A stretch of 64,000 bases of DNA from Monosporascus cannonballus (Eukaryota; Ascomycota; Sordariomycetes; Xylariales), in NCBI GenBank assembly GCA_004154925.1, contig QJNS01000752.1, positions 124,001 to 188,000 of the forward strand. The letters run 5' to 3'. Position 1 is the first letter of the stretch. The number at the start of each line of letters is the position of its first letter. The translations under genes and the position numbers were made by a program. The notes under the pieces are model-generated. The model was not told where the DNA came from, did not search any database, and saw nothing but the letters and a program-made list of their open reading frames with translations. This document shows, piece after piece, positions 13,030 through 24,786 of this stretch.

Positions 13030-14380
13030 AAAAACAGAAAAAAATTTAACAGCTAAAAGGGCAACCAAAAAACCAGTTATTATACCACGGCAAGATTTAT
13101 ATTCGCAAAGGTTAACAAAAATAGTTTGTAAAAAAATTTTACGAAAATCTATTACACGGATACCAAAAACTTTTTAAAACCATTAAACGATTTCAAAAGA
13201 AATATAACTTTCCAAAGTTACGCCATCTGGTTAAGAAAATAATTAAGGATTATAACATTTATAATAAGGCTAAGGTAGCACGCCATAAGCCCTACGGGCT
13301 GTTATAACCCACCAATATTCCTAATAAGGCATGGAATACTATAACTTAAGATTTCATCATTAACTTACCTCCATTTAAAAACCTAATCACTGGAATCGAA
13401 TACGACGGAATATAGGTAATTATCGACAAATTTACCAAATATAAGTACTTTTTACCTTTTAAAAAAAACGTAACGGCAAAACAATTAACTTACGTCTTTA
13501 TTAAATATTACCTCGATAAATATAAGATATTAAAAAAAATTATTTCCGACAAAAATACGCTTTTTACGTCAAAATTCGGTACCAACTTTTTCAAATAAAT
13601 TGGTATTAAGCTTAAATTCTCGACAGCATATCATCCTTAAACGGATAAATAAATAAAACGACTTAATTAAACCCTAAAACAATACCTTCGAAATTACGTT
13701 AATTACTAACAAAATAATTAAATAAAATTCTTATTATTGGCATAAATTATTTATAATACATTTATTAACGAAAATATAGGCGTATCTCCTTATATAATTA
13801 TATATAAATACGACGTAAAAATAAAACAACTTAAATAACCACTTAATAAAGCACCCAAGATTATTATAATTGCCCCAAAAGCAAAAATATTAATAATAAA
13901 AATCAAAACGATCCAAACCCGTTTCCAAAATAAATTGCGATTTTTTTAATAACGGATAACCTAATATTATAATAAAAAAAGAATTAAAGGATCAATTTTA
14001 GCGAAAAAAAACAAGGTTTACTTCTTACGTTAAAAACAAAACGCAACCTCGAATATCTTACAAATCAAAACAAAAAAACCCAATAACAAGTTTAATTTCA
14101 AAAAGTTTAAACCGTTCAAAATTAAAAAAGTTATTTCCAAAACCAACTACCGACTATTACTACCCAAAAACATAAAAATACACCCTATTTTTCATATCTC
14201 TTTACTTAAACCAGCACCTAAGAACGCCCTATTAAAAACAGACCTGGAACTTAAAAAGGATTTTAACGAATACGAAATCGAACAAATACTGGATTCCAAA
14301 ATAATTAAAAACAAAGTCTAATACCTAATTAAATAAAAAAAATACTTACATAAAAAAATATTTAAAAACCACTTAATTAC
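13030..14380 (+). pseudogene. Family A integrase and C-terminal chromodomain remnant
   Basis: An HHCC-type N-terminus is visible (LLHGYQKLFKTIKRFQ, then NIYNKAKVARHKPYG, with the zinc-binding Cys changed to Tyr). The core follows with WNTIT-DFIINLPPFK, VIIDKFTKYKYFLPF, ISDKNTLFTSKFG and the STAYHP motif. The chromodomain is at about 14,250-14,365 (YEIEQILDSKIIKNK, then YLIK.KKYL). Chromodomains of this class are known to direct insertion to heterochromatin, which fits its nested position. Several stops interrupt the frame. Confidence 0.75.
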
Positions 14381-14439
14381 TTAACGAATACGATAGATCT
14401 GGTTAAGACGTTCTACCGCCAAAATCCTGACCGATTATT

Positions 14440-15065
14440 TCCAACGCGGCCAAGGTCGTAGGCGATAACGGTCCCCCGTTTAAATCCAACCCTGCGGCGC
14501 TTTAATCGAAAAAAGCCGACGCCTCCATAATAGCGTCCATCTTAAAAATAAGCTGCGCTTATTCCGCGTCCACACGACGTTGCTTTTTTTCTATCTTTTT
14601 CCGTTCTTCCAACTGATTTAATTCTAAACCTTTTTTTAACAGCTTTACTGCTTTCTTTTTAAAAAAGTCCTACTGCAGCCGTAATTGCCTTAACTTCCTA
14701 ACGAATTTTTTCGATTTTTCGTTTTGCCGGCGTCACAGTTCGTCTAGCTTTTTTTCAACAGCTTCTTGGTAAGCCAGGAAGCTATTTTTAATTTCGCGCT
14801 ATTCTTTTTATAAACGCTCTTACGTTTCGTTTATTTTTTTTAAGGAATTTATCGTTAAAACGTTACAAAAAAGGCGTTAGTAACGGGTGCAGCAATTGCA
14901 ACTCGGGTAATCCAACGCGTAAAAACAGTTCTTTTCGCCAAAACGGACATAATTAAAACAAGCAAAGGCTTTAGTCCCGAATCTTTTAATTAATTCAGTA
15001 CGAATATTGCGGAAATTGCGTTAATTTAAACGAGGTTTTTTTTTTCCTTTTTAAATACGTCCTAT
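14440..15065 (-). pseudogene. Antisense Cys-rich and coiled-coil ORF carried by family A (lightly decayed)
   Basis: Minus-strand reading from about 15,065 to 14,440 gives one long frame with only a few stops, nearly all at CAA/CAG-like positions. It has a short N-terminal part (RTELIKRFGTKAFACFN), a Cys cluster (CFYALDYPSCNCCTRY), then a charged helical region (REIKNSFLAYQEAVEKKLDE, then KKFVRKLRQLRLQ, KAVKLLKKGLELN, EERKKIEKKQRRVDAE). The C-terminus (KMDAIMEASAFF) is less charged. It lies between the chromodomain and the polypurine tract, opposite to pol. I do not recognise a named family. A zinc-binding plus coiled-coil DNA- or RNA-associated protein is possible, but that is inference from composition only. 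Confidence 0.55.
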
Positions 15066-15168
15066 CATGGTAAAATCAACTAGAACATCTCCAACTTTTT
15101 CCAACAAACCAAAGTAACGACCTACGGTTCTTATCTTAGGGACAAAAATCCTTAAAAAGGGGAAATAA

Positions 15169-15591
15169 TGTTATAAGAACAGGGATTCCTATTTCGAAGG
15201 AACCAACTTTCAAGGCCTAATGTAATCCCGTCACGGCTAAACCCCGGACGGAAAGGCTTGGCCTTAAAAGGTAATCTAAGTAATTTAGGTAATCTAATGC
15301 TAAATCACATAAATCACATAAATCCACGACATACTTACTTTGGGGAATTAGGATATATAATAAATCGATTTTTTATATAAATAATACCAACTTAGTTTTT
15401 ATTTTTTAACTATTAATCTAAGCTCTTAATCAAAAGGCAACTATATCGTTCTTTAATTAAAGGAAAAGTTTTTAAATTTCTTTAACGAATAAATCATTAA
15501 ATTATTTTTCGTCCTATTATTACCTGCAAATCAAGACCCCATTTCGGATACTGTTCATACCTCCAGGTGGATGTATGACAGGTTCGTTACA
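15169..15591 (+). repeat. 3' LTR of family A
   Basis: 423 bp, same family as 8,356-8,779, starting TGTTATAAGAACAGG and ending GGTTCGTTACA. It is preceded by a polypurine tract at 15,151-15,167 (aaaaaggggaaataa). The five bases after it (ttttt) match those before the 5' LTR. Confidence 0.88.
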
Positions 15592-16040
15592 TTTTTATTG
15601 GAATTATAAGAATTATTAGGCCGCAAATCGTTTTTTATCCGGATTGTCGAAATTATTACGTATTTTATTTTTAAAATTGGTATAAAGTAAAATAATCTTA
15701 TTAATAAAATCCGTTTTATCCGACATTTTTATTTCCAGAAATTTCTTTATAATCAGTTTAAACTAATTAATAGTATTTTCCGTTAGGCATGCTCCTATTA
15801 TTAAATTCTTATCTGCCGGATTACTAAAATCTAAAAAGCAAAAGTAAATTCGTGCCTAAATTAAAAAAGTTTAAAAGTTATTTTTTCCGTTATAGAGTTC
15901 CGGTTTTTTGGGCTTTATGCGGGCGAAAAAGATTTAAGCGAATAGCGTAACCCTAATTTGTCGAATCTTTTTTTCCAATTCCCGAATTCGAGCCTAAAAC
16001 TGTTAAATAAGGGTTTTTTAAGCGCTGGTCGACATTTTAA
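15592..16040 (-). pseudogene. Family C gag N-terminus (other side of the family A insertion)
   Basis: The minus strand from about 16,036 opens with MSTSA and continues with ARIREL, then ARIKPKKPELYNGKNNF, then ARIYFCFLD and NPADKNLIIGACL. This is a typical fungal gypsy Gag N-terminus, with Gln codons changed to stops. It runs into family A at 15,591. The frame resumes on the far side at 8,350 with KYAVTFKSLAAKAG. Together they form one Gag interrupted by a 7.2-kb insertion. Confidence 0.75.
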
Positions 16041-16095
16041 CAGAATTGAATATTGTTTAAAATTTAACGGTACTATTAAACAAAAGCTTGTAATA

Positions 16096-16300
16096 TGTAA
16101 CGGCTAAGTAATTTAACCAATTATTAAACCTTAATCGTAGGGATTTATATTAATAGGAATATCGTAAGAATTTAAGCAATAAAAAAACTTAATTACATTT
16201 CTTAATACCAAAGTATAAAAATTATATTATAAATAATTAATATTAATAAATATTGCAAATTAAAATTATTTAAATTATAGAAATAATAAATCTCTTATAT
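16096..16300 (-). repeat. LTR of family C (5' LTR of the split element)
   Basis: The sequence beginning tgtaacggctaagtaattta and continuing through the aatatcgtaagaattta region matches the copies at 59,483 and 60,640. It sits directly upstream (in minus-strand sense) of the family C gag start, as a 5' LTR should. The right edge is approximate. Confidence 0.6.
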
Positions 16301-16323
16301 TTAACTTTTTCATCCTATTGAGT

Positions 16324-16431
16324 CTAGCTTTACACACTTTACGATCGATTCTATCGAGCCTGACTTTACAGGCTTTACGATCGATCCCATCGACCCTGGC
16401 TTTATAGGCTTTACGATCGATCCCGTCGAGC
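16324..16431. repeat. 36-bp tandem repeat, three units
   Basis: Three consecutive 36-bp units at 16,324-16,359, 16,360-16,395 and 16,396-16,431, each built on ctggctttataggctttacg followed by atcgatcccgtcgagc. They differ by a few transitions. This patch is GC-richer than its surroundings. It may be subterminal sequence of an unrecognised element. Confidence 0.75.
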
Positions 16432-16503
16432 CATCAAGTGACTTGACCCACATGGCTTAGTCATTTGTTGCGACCGTTTTCGAGGCCGTAACCCGTTGGG
16501 TTA

Positions 16504-16799
16504 TGACAGCTATAAGTTGCCTTTGCGATAAGCTGTTTTTCCAGGGCATCTATAAAGGCACTAAACCCAGACGCCCAGGATAAATAGCTTATTTAAGTAT
16601 TATAACTATAAGAAATTAGGCTACAAAAACGTAAATTGTTAGCTAGCAGGGGGTGCTTTAACACCCCATATACGGAAAATTCTCTCTAATCGGAATATAT
16701 ATGTTCCGGAGCTAAATTACCTTAAAATACAATGCGCGTTTTAAAGTACCTACAACTAATTATTAATACACATATAACTGATGTTTCATATATTTAACA
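16504..16799. repeat. LTR-like 296-bp repeat, uninterrupted copy
   Basis: The unit begins TGACAGCTATAAG and ends TTTAACA, so it has TG...CA ends like an LTR. A second direct copy starts 27 bp later (16,827) and finishes at 18,955, with a DNA transposon inside. This copy preserves the empty target site: AGC-TA-GCAGG at 16,641-16,650. No matching internal coding region could be assigned, so it may be a solo LTR or another short repeat. Confidence 0.6.
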
Positions 16800-16826
16800 G
16801 TTCGATTAATTTATTTTCTGCAAAAC

Positions 16827-18955
16827 TAGAAGCTATGGGTTGCTTCCGCAATAAGCTGTTTTTCCAATATACTTATAAAGACATTAAACCTAGACGCCCA
16901 GGATAAATAATTTATTTAAGTATTATAACTATGAGAAATTAGGCCACAGAAACGTAAAATATCAGCTAACCTCGGACTCCACCTAATGAATTACCTTAGC
17001 AATAAATAGCCAAAACACATATAAATTGATAGTAATCTGCATATTTCAAAACCTTTTAATAACGTAATAACGTATTTCTTAATAAAATAAAGCTACTCAA
17101 GCTATTTAAATTTACGTTACCTTTTTTAGCAGGCTATTTTTTAATATAACTATTAATTGGAACTTGATTACCAGCCTTTATAGGCTTTAAACGCTTAATA
17201 ACTTTGTCTTTAACCGACCTAATATCTGATAAATTCGTAAAAATCTTATTCGGTTACTTAATAATAATTTGGCGTTTGTGACTTTTGTATTTTTTGAATT
17301 TCGTTCGTAAAAGTTAATTATTATGGCGGAAAATAAGGTTTTCGGTATTAAAATTATTAAATCCTTTAGCAACTTTAATTATTATCTTCAATATATCGCG
17401 AAATGCTTCCGCCTAATTACGTAAGGCCGTTCACATATTTTTCCGTAATTCTAGGGCCTTATAAAAAATATATACGATTTCGTTCTAGCTATTAATTATT
17501 TGTTCCGGGGGTATTTTCGGCTTAAGGGCCGGCTAAAGTATTATTTCGGGATCCCTTAATACTATTTCGGGTTTAAAAAGAAGCAAACCGGTATAACGTT
17601 ACCCAGATTTAATGTTTTTGTCGGTAAAGGCGATTTCGATAACTTCGTAATACGTTTTTAGCATACGGCATTTATATTCGGGAATTATTACGAATAATCT
17701 GCCGGCCTTCCGCAAAGTAATACGATATTCCTTTTTGAATACGGAAAATACGGCAAGGTGGAACGGCTAAAGGTTATTATTCGAATAAGGTAAAAAATAT
17801 ATAAGAGTAACCTTATTTTTAAAGTATTTCTATATAAAAGTAGGGGATACGTATATAATATAGCTATTTAGGATAAATAACCGCCATTTATTATAAAAAC
17901 AGGGCTTAATTTCCGAAAGAAAAATAAATTTTAATTATTTTAACGCGATAACGTTATTAATTTATCCCTTTAAAATTAACGTATATTCGGTTTTTTCGAT
18001 ATTTTTGGATAATTATTACTTTTAAACGGTAAAACCATTAAAGATATGTGCGGCCGTACATTTCCCGTATATAAAGCCGATATATTCGAAAATAAATACT
18101 TATAACGTTACCCCCAATTTTCTACGTTTCGCGCGAACCGTTTCCGAAAATCCTACGACCGTTTTATTAATTTATTCCCCTTTTTGAACGCCCGTTTTAT
18201 CCATATTATATTCGTTTATAGGCTTAATCTTATATTTAGTTCGGACGGCGGCGAGGAAGGGGAAAAACTCGCGGACATTATCGCGATCGCGTATCTTTAA
18301 ACGGTCTCGGAGCATAATTCGTATTTTTTTCGTATGTATCTTATCGTAACGTACGATAAAATAATTAACCCAATTTTTCCCAACGGTCCCTTTAGAGCCC
18401 AGTAAGGCTTCTGTTATTTAACGGACCTGGATCTTTATAAGAACGTGGCCGTATATTTCTTTATGTAATATCCAATTAAGAAACTTATTTTTTTAATCCG
18501 ATAATTTACGTACGTTACTTTGGGCTTCGGAATACGGTTTAATACTATAAACGCAGTATAACAGGGTTAATTAGGGTATTTCGAATTGCGCGTTCGTTAG
18601 GGCTTCGGAACCATTTTCCGCAATAAAGTCCTTAACATCCTGAATTTTGCGCTTACGGTCGAAACCAACTATCTTTACTCGAAATCAATTGACTAAAGGG
18701 TTATGGAGTTATCGCAGAGTGTTATTATAAGAGGTGGTGGTTGTTATGGAGAAAAGTCTTATTTATTGCTAGGGTAATTCATTACGTGGGGTCCGAGGTT
18801 AGCAGGAGGTGCTCTAGCACCTCATATACGGAAAATTCCCTTTGATCGGAACATATATGTTCCGGGATTAAATCACCTTAAAGTGCAGTGCGCGTTCTAG
18901 AACACTTGCAACTAGTCATTAATAAACACACAACCGATGTCCCTTATATCTGACA
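16827..18955. repeat. LTR-like repeat, second copy, split by a DNA transposon
   Basis: The left part (16,827-16,968) matches 16,504-16,645; the right part (18,800-18,955) matches 16,644-16,799. The break falls exactly at the TA dinucleotide. The family B copy 2 sequence begins directly after 18,955. Confidence 0.7.
16969..18799 (-). mobile_element. pogo/Fot1-type DNA transposon, RIP-decayed
   Basis: 1,831 bp with terminal inverted repeats of about 41 bp: 16,969-17,009 starts acctcggactccacctaatg and 18,759-18,799 is its imperfect complement (acctcggaccccacgtaatg on the minus strand). A TA lies on each side (16,967-16,968 and 18,800-18,801), the target duplication of the Tc1/mariner/pogo group. 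The minus strand encodes a broken DDE_1 transposase with FDRKRKIQDVKDFIAENG near its start, a CENPB-like VGKNWVNYFIVRYDKI, and EYNMDKTGVQKGE, equivalent to the first catalytic Asp region. Many stops make it inactive. Confidence 0.8.
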
Positions 18956-21900
18956 TAAATTGCAAACCTAAAAAAATAAAAAAACTCTGCTATCCCGGCT
19001 ATACGGAAACCGACCTCCAAAGGCCGTACAGAATATCATAATGTATAACGATAAATCAAACCAGTCTTTAAACGTAAACCTAAAAAAGGAGCCGGAATAA
19101 GCATATACGTCTAAACTATTTCGGCTAATAATTACAAAACGGTCGAAATAAAGCTGTTCTTTTTTTTTAAAAAAAAAGGCATTTGTTAAACAAAACACGA
19201 AAAGTATAACAGTATAAATAAATATAGATATCGAAATACAGATAAATACTATAAGCAAAAAGTTAATAAAAAGATTTAACCTTTAATTAATTTTCGTAAA
19301 TATTTCGAGTTTTATCGACGCTAACGATACGTACATTAAATGTTATAAGGCTTACGAAATTTTTAATAATAAAAAATAAAAAAACGAACGAAAACGTTAA
19401 TAAATTTATTTTATAATACGCCGTAAGTAGACAGCGCTCGATTTCTTATTATCTAAATTAAGAATAAGCACGTTAGGCGTTCTATTAAACATAGCCATAT
19501 GTTAATAATTATATAGATTATTGCACAAGGTCAATAAGCAGGAAATCGCAAACCTAACTCTTTCCGATAAGCAAATCTATATTATTAACATAATAAGCCT
19601 AACCGACCAACTCAATATTCCAGAATTTAGAGAATAACAAAAACGGGAGATAATTAACCTTTTTGTATGCCTGGAAGGTTTCCGGCAAATATATTCCGAA
19701 AAAATGGTGAAAAAAACCTGTTTAATTACCAAAGACAAAATATACGATAAACTTGATCCTAGGAAAAATACTTCCATTTCGCCTAATTTACCCTATTTCA
19801 GAAACCTAACGGAAGATATTCGAAAAATATCTTCGAAAAAACCTAAAAGTAAAACGAATACATTATTTAAAAGCGGATATAAAAGTACTGATATTATTCG
19901 TATCTAAAAATAACGGCAGTTTTCGACTATATATCGATTATAAAAAGTTAAATCAGATAACGATAAAAAGCCAATACCCTTTACTTTTAATCTTAAAAAT
20001 AATAAATCGCTTAAAATTAACTAATGTATTTACGAAAATAAATTTTAAAAATATTTTTTACCGTATTAGAATTAGAAAAGCAATTAATAAAAAATTATTT
20101 TCCGAAGGCGGTACGGGCATTTTAAATATATGGTTATGCTATTTGGTCTTATTAATACGCCGGCCACGTTCTAGGCCTATATTTATAAAATATTAATTAA
20201 ATTAATTAACTATATATACGTAATATATCTAAATAATATGATTATTTATTTACATAATCAAAAAATAAACGAAATACTTTCAGCTAATTTATAAACGGCT
20301 ATTATAATATTAATTATTTATAAGAACGTCTAAATATAAACTTTTCAAAAAAAGGATTTTAAAATTTATGATTAATATTAACGGTTTAATGCTAAACCGC
20401 CAACAGGTTAATACTATCGAATTATAGCCAAAGTTAAAATTAATTTTTAATATTTAGATATCTTTGAGATTGGCAAATTTTTATTAGAAGTTTATCGTCT
20501 ATTATTCGCATATTATCGAACATATTATTAAGTTTCTAAAAGAGGCGCAAAGTAAAGATAAAACAGTAAAGTTTCGATAACCCGAAAAAATGAAAAAAAG
20601 TTCCGAAACTCAAAAAATACCTTTTAATAGGCGATCATTTTTCGATATTAGGATAACGCCAAAAATACCAGAGTTAAAATAAACGCTTTAGCAAAAGCTA
20701 TATTAAATATCTTTTACATAAATACGGAAAATATTAGCGCCTAGTTACATACTAATCGCGAAAATTAAGTCTAACCGAAAAACGGTAAGTTATACGGTAA
20801 TAGGAATTATTAACAATTATAAAAAATCTAAAATATTAACCGCAATACCTTAAAGGTACGGAAAATTTATTAATTACTTAACAATTATATAACGTTAAAA
20901 AAACATAATAAAGGCGCCGGCGCGTAATTATAAAAAAAGATTAGTTCGATAAATTTACCGTTTTACGTAATTTGATTTTAAAATCTAATACCAACTGGGC
21001 ATTATTAATCCAGCGAATAAACTATTTAAATGTTCGAATTATGTATTAAGAGAAATCGCGTATAGAAAAGTAATACTTACATTATTCAAGAAATTCGAAT
21101 TTACGAATAACATACCGAAAAACGTACGAAAAATAGTTACAAATATATAACGGGATTTAAAGTATTATAAAAGGGCAATAAATCTTATAAAAAACGCAAA
21201 GTTCGCTTATTACAAAATTTTTAGACAGATTTTAAATAACAAAAACTTAAATAATTACTATCCGCGTAAAAGAAATGGAAATTCTTCGTTATATAATTAA
21301 AGAAAGTTTTCGAAAAAATAAGAGGAAACTAAAAAATTATATATCTGTCGAATACATCGTTTGCAAAAAATAATATAAACGCGAATCGTAATAATAATAC
21401 GATTAATAATTCAATATCAGTAACCGTAAACTGTAACCGCATCATAATCGAATTCCGAAAAATCTGAAAAAAACTAAATTAATACTAAGCTTACTATTTA
21501 TAACTAATACGTTTTATGTTTCTTAACGAAAAAATTAGTTAAAAGTAAAACGATATTACGGCCAAAAGCTTTTCGATAATTTTACGATTAGGTCCGAAAG
21601 CTGCAAGTTAAAACTCAGAATATCATAAAATTAATACGGATAATGAAACACTAAGCCGGTATAAAGGGAATATATTTTCTAAACCTAAAAAAGATTTTGC
21701 ATTATTAAAATAAATTCGTAATCTCGTCGGAAAGCGTTGTACGAAAATAATTAATTAACTAATACCATAATAATCCGAAAACAAAATATATAAGATATAT
21801 TCGTGCGTTAAAACTAATAAGCAAAATTTTAATTAGAAAAATAAAATAAATAATATCTGGAAATATATTAAATAATATCCAAATTATTAAAGTATAATAA

Positions 21901-23689
21901 AGTTACGATATAAACTATATAAATAATTATAACTTTTGTTATTATTTAAACAACTCTGTTAAAAATCTTATTAAATTTTATTACGCGGCTTTTTAAAAGT
22001 CTAGGTTTAAACGGACTAAAGTACAACGTAATTTTGGTAATCGTATACCGCTTTACGAAATTAAAATTGTTTATTCTTATAGATAAAGCCTTAATTGTAA
22101 TCGAATTAACCCGATTATTATACGATAAGATTAAATAAAAATTCGGTGTACTAGCCGAAATCATTAACGATAAAAATAAATTCTTACGAATTAATTTCAG
22201 GCGGAATTTTGCAAAAAAATAAAAAATAAAGCGGCAAATATTAATCGCTTATTATCCGCAAACTGATAAATAAAAGGAACGTATTTATTAGGTTTTAAAA
22301 CATTACTTTCGTATTTACGTTAATAAATATTAAAATAACTGGATAAGGTTATTATGAAGTACGAAATTCGTATATAAAAATATATAGAATATATTTACTA
22401 GCCCTTTTCCGTTCGAAACCTTATATAGATATTGTTTAAAAATAGTAAAATACTTTATATAAGGATTAAAAGGGAAAATATAAGAAATTAAAAACACGGC
22501 TTAAAAAATAACGATTATTCGTTAAATAATATACGAATATTAAGAAAAAGTCACGGCAACCCAGAAAAGTATATTATGATTAACGTTATACGTTTATAGA
22601 TTTTAATTAAGACAATAAGTAAGTTTATTAACCAAAAACCTTAAATTTAAAAATAAAAAATTAACATTTATTTACGTCCGATATTCTTATTAGAACGATA
22701 ACATAACCGGGCACCGGACAACGTCTAAATAACTTTACCAAACTTAATAAAAAATAGAAAAATAAATAAGGAAGGATATCGTTCGTTATCGATAAAATCG
22801 AAAATAAGGCGAATATTTAATTAAGTAGAAAAACTGGACCACCAAATATAATGCGTAAAAACCTCGAAAGAATTTCCAATACGCGCTTATAACATTATAA
22901 TGCTATAAAAAGGTTAAATACGTATACAGAAAATAAGATAATTTAAAAGTTATAAAACAATAATAACTTTATCGAAAACCGACCGCTTAATAAATATAAA
23001 GTTATAAAAAATAATCTTAAGCAGGGTTAAAATATTAAACTTAAAATATTAATTATATAATTATTTTAGGGCTTTTAGCGAATAATTACCTGATCACATA
23101 TCGGTTAAAAATTAACTAATTAAATAATTATAATTTTCTTACAGATAAAATAAAAGACGAACGAAAACTAATAAATAATATAAAAGGAATTAAACTTTTA
23201 TTTCGAAAATAAAATTTGGCATTTAGTTATTAAGCTTTATATTAATTAATTTTTAATAAACTTATTAAAGAAGTTAATACAGAAATATCGAAAGAAAATC
23301 GGAAAATATATAACGGCAAAAAGCGGATATATGTATTAGTTTTGTGAGGCATAAAATCTGGAAAAAAAATTCGAGAACGTCCTATTCTTTACGAAAAATA
23401 AGGGCCAGGTAACCGGAGTATAGTCTGTTGCTAGTCGGAAACAGATTGCCACATTTAAAGCGTTTGGTGTACCTAGGTTTAATAACGATTTCGGCGGGCA
23501 AAAGTTTCTTTTAATTATAGTTATTAATAAGTATTAGAGCTTTGTCGAGACGTTAAAGAACGGGCGAAAAATGTTCGTAAATAAGAAACGTAACGGCATA
23601 ACGAATTTCGAAGGTTTTTTATTTATAGAAATACTATAACATTGCGTTTAATCGGAAGTTAACAGTAAAATAATAAGAAAAATTAAAGT

Positions 23690-23935
23690 ATTTACAAATA
23701 TAACTTAAATTTATAAACCAATAAAGCGATGCTAAAACTGGATTTCCGTAAATATAACAGACGATTAAAAATCCATTTTCCATACGAAAAAAAAACGATA
23801 TTTCTTAGTAATAACCGCTTTAAGGGCGAATTCGGCTTTGCAAAAAACGTTGATTCGACAACCGATCGCAAATACGTCGTTATACGTAAATGCGGTACCC
23901 GCAATACGAACCGCCTTAAGTTCGTCGATTAAATC
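23690..23935 (+). pseudogene. Extra ORF of family B downstream of the chromodomain (decayed)
   Basis: The open frame at 23,729-23,932 reads KGEFGFAKNVDSTTDRKYVV and ends NTNRLKFVD. The same product, better preserved, is found at 26,500-26,700 on the minus strand (GELGLAKDVESAIDFKQVA, then NTNLLELVDQLLVVRAEL) and a poorer one at about 1,930-2,090. Conservation over three copies, with mainly RIP-type differences, says it was a translated part of the element. It resembles no domain I can name. A fragment on the opposite strand (23,692-23,904) is a shadow. Confidence 0.5.
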
Positions 23936-24590
23936 CTAGTTTTCGACGACAAAATAAATAATAATCTAGGCAACACTTTTAGAAACAACCGGAATTTAAA
24001 CGGAAATTAAATAACGATATTAACGATAATAAAAATAAATATTTACCGTACAGAAATTCTTATAATAATAATTAATTATGACATAATTTAGAATATCCGA
24101 AACCTGAAGGCAAACCGTATAGTAATCGAAATAACGTTATATTACGTAAATATAATACGGCTTATTGTCGTTTATAATGCGATCAAGGTCCGGTTTATCG
24201 TCGGTATTAAAAAGGTAGCGTTTAAAGAATTCTTTAGCCGCTACCGATATAAAAAAAAAGACTTTTTATAAAATTATTTACGAGAAAATAAATATAACGA
24301 ATAAAAATAAAACAAAAACCGTACATAGAAAAAACGGAAATAAAAGCGCAAAAAAGAACGAAAAAAATAAGATAAAGTTAAAAATCGGATAAAAGTAAAA
24401 AAGTAAACGAAACATAATTAATTATCTAATATAATACGTATTAAATGCTACGGTGATCGCGCGTAACATAATACAACTTACGTATTTATATATAGAAAAC
24501 TTTCGGTTTCCGTACATATTTTAATTTGTAATTAAGCTACACTAATTTATTAATAGTATTAAGGATTAACAATTTAAAAAAAGGAAATAA

Positions 24591-24786
24591 TTATAAAAAT
24601 ACAGCTTTTATAAAGTAACGGCTAGTATCCGACCAGTTATAAACCTACGCGCCAATACAAATAACGATCTGACAGCTAATAAGAAACGCTAGATAGAAAT
24701 AACCTAATATATTTACTTCTTAGAATCTGCTTTACAACTGGTCGGAGATCATTTTATCTCGGCTTACAGCTGTCTATTATCTTAGA
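24591..24786 (+). repeat. 3' LTR of family B copy 2
   Basis: It follows the purine tract aaaaaaaggaaataa (24,576-24,590) and contains cagctaataagaaacgctag (24,672 onward) as in copy 1. It ends near ttatcttaga at 24,786, one base from the TTACA-like end of copy 1. Confidence 0.6.

Larger units (their letters stand above)
8356..15591 (+). mobile_element. Family A Ty3/gypsy chromovirus, full length, nested inside family C
   Basis: A 7.24-kb LTR retrotransposon with 5' LTR, gag, protease, RT, RNase H, integrase, chromodomain, an antisense ORF, a polypurine tract and a 3' LTR. Both LTRs start with TG, and five T residues flank each outer end (8,351-8,355 and 15,592-15,596), consistent with a 5-bp target duplication; the left flank lies in a longer T run, so the exact boundary has a small ambiguity. 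The sequence outside both ends joins to give one continuous minus-strand gag of family C, so family A inserted after family C. Its coding frames keep longer open stretches than its neighbours, but in-frame stops remain in every domain, so it cannot move by itself. Confidence 0.88.
18956..24786 (+). mobile_element. RIP-decayed Ty3/gypsy chromovirus, family B copy 2 (5' truncated)
   Basis: Colinear with family B copies 1 and 3. The 18,970-19,260 stretch corresponds to 30,550-30,850 of the inverted copy 3, placing it inside gag; the 5' LTR and start of gag are missing. RT is at about 19,900-20,700: FRL-IDYKKLNQITIKSQYP, FKNIFYRIRIRKAI, GHFKYMVMLFGLINTPATF, and a YLNN box where YLDD is expected. 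RNase H and protease-linker fragments follow. Integrase lies at about 21,950-22,640, the chromodomain at 22,800-22,880 (GEYLIK.KNWTTKYNA), the extra family B ORF at 23,700-23,935 and the LTR at 24,591-24,786. It is inactive because of dense stops. Confidence 0.8.

Noticed and set aside
18968..19258. Minus-strand hydrophobic ORF of 96 aa, and the similar plus-strand one at 30,547-30,801
   Set aside because: The two are homologous but are both antisense to the gag region of family B; AT-rich antisense reading naturally yields Phe/Ile-rich hydrophobic frames.
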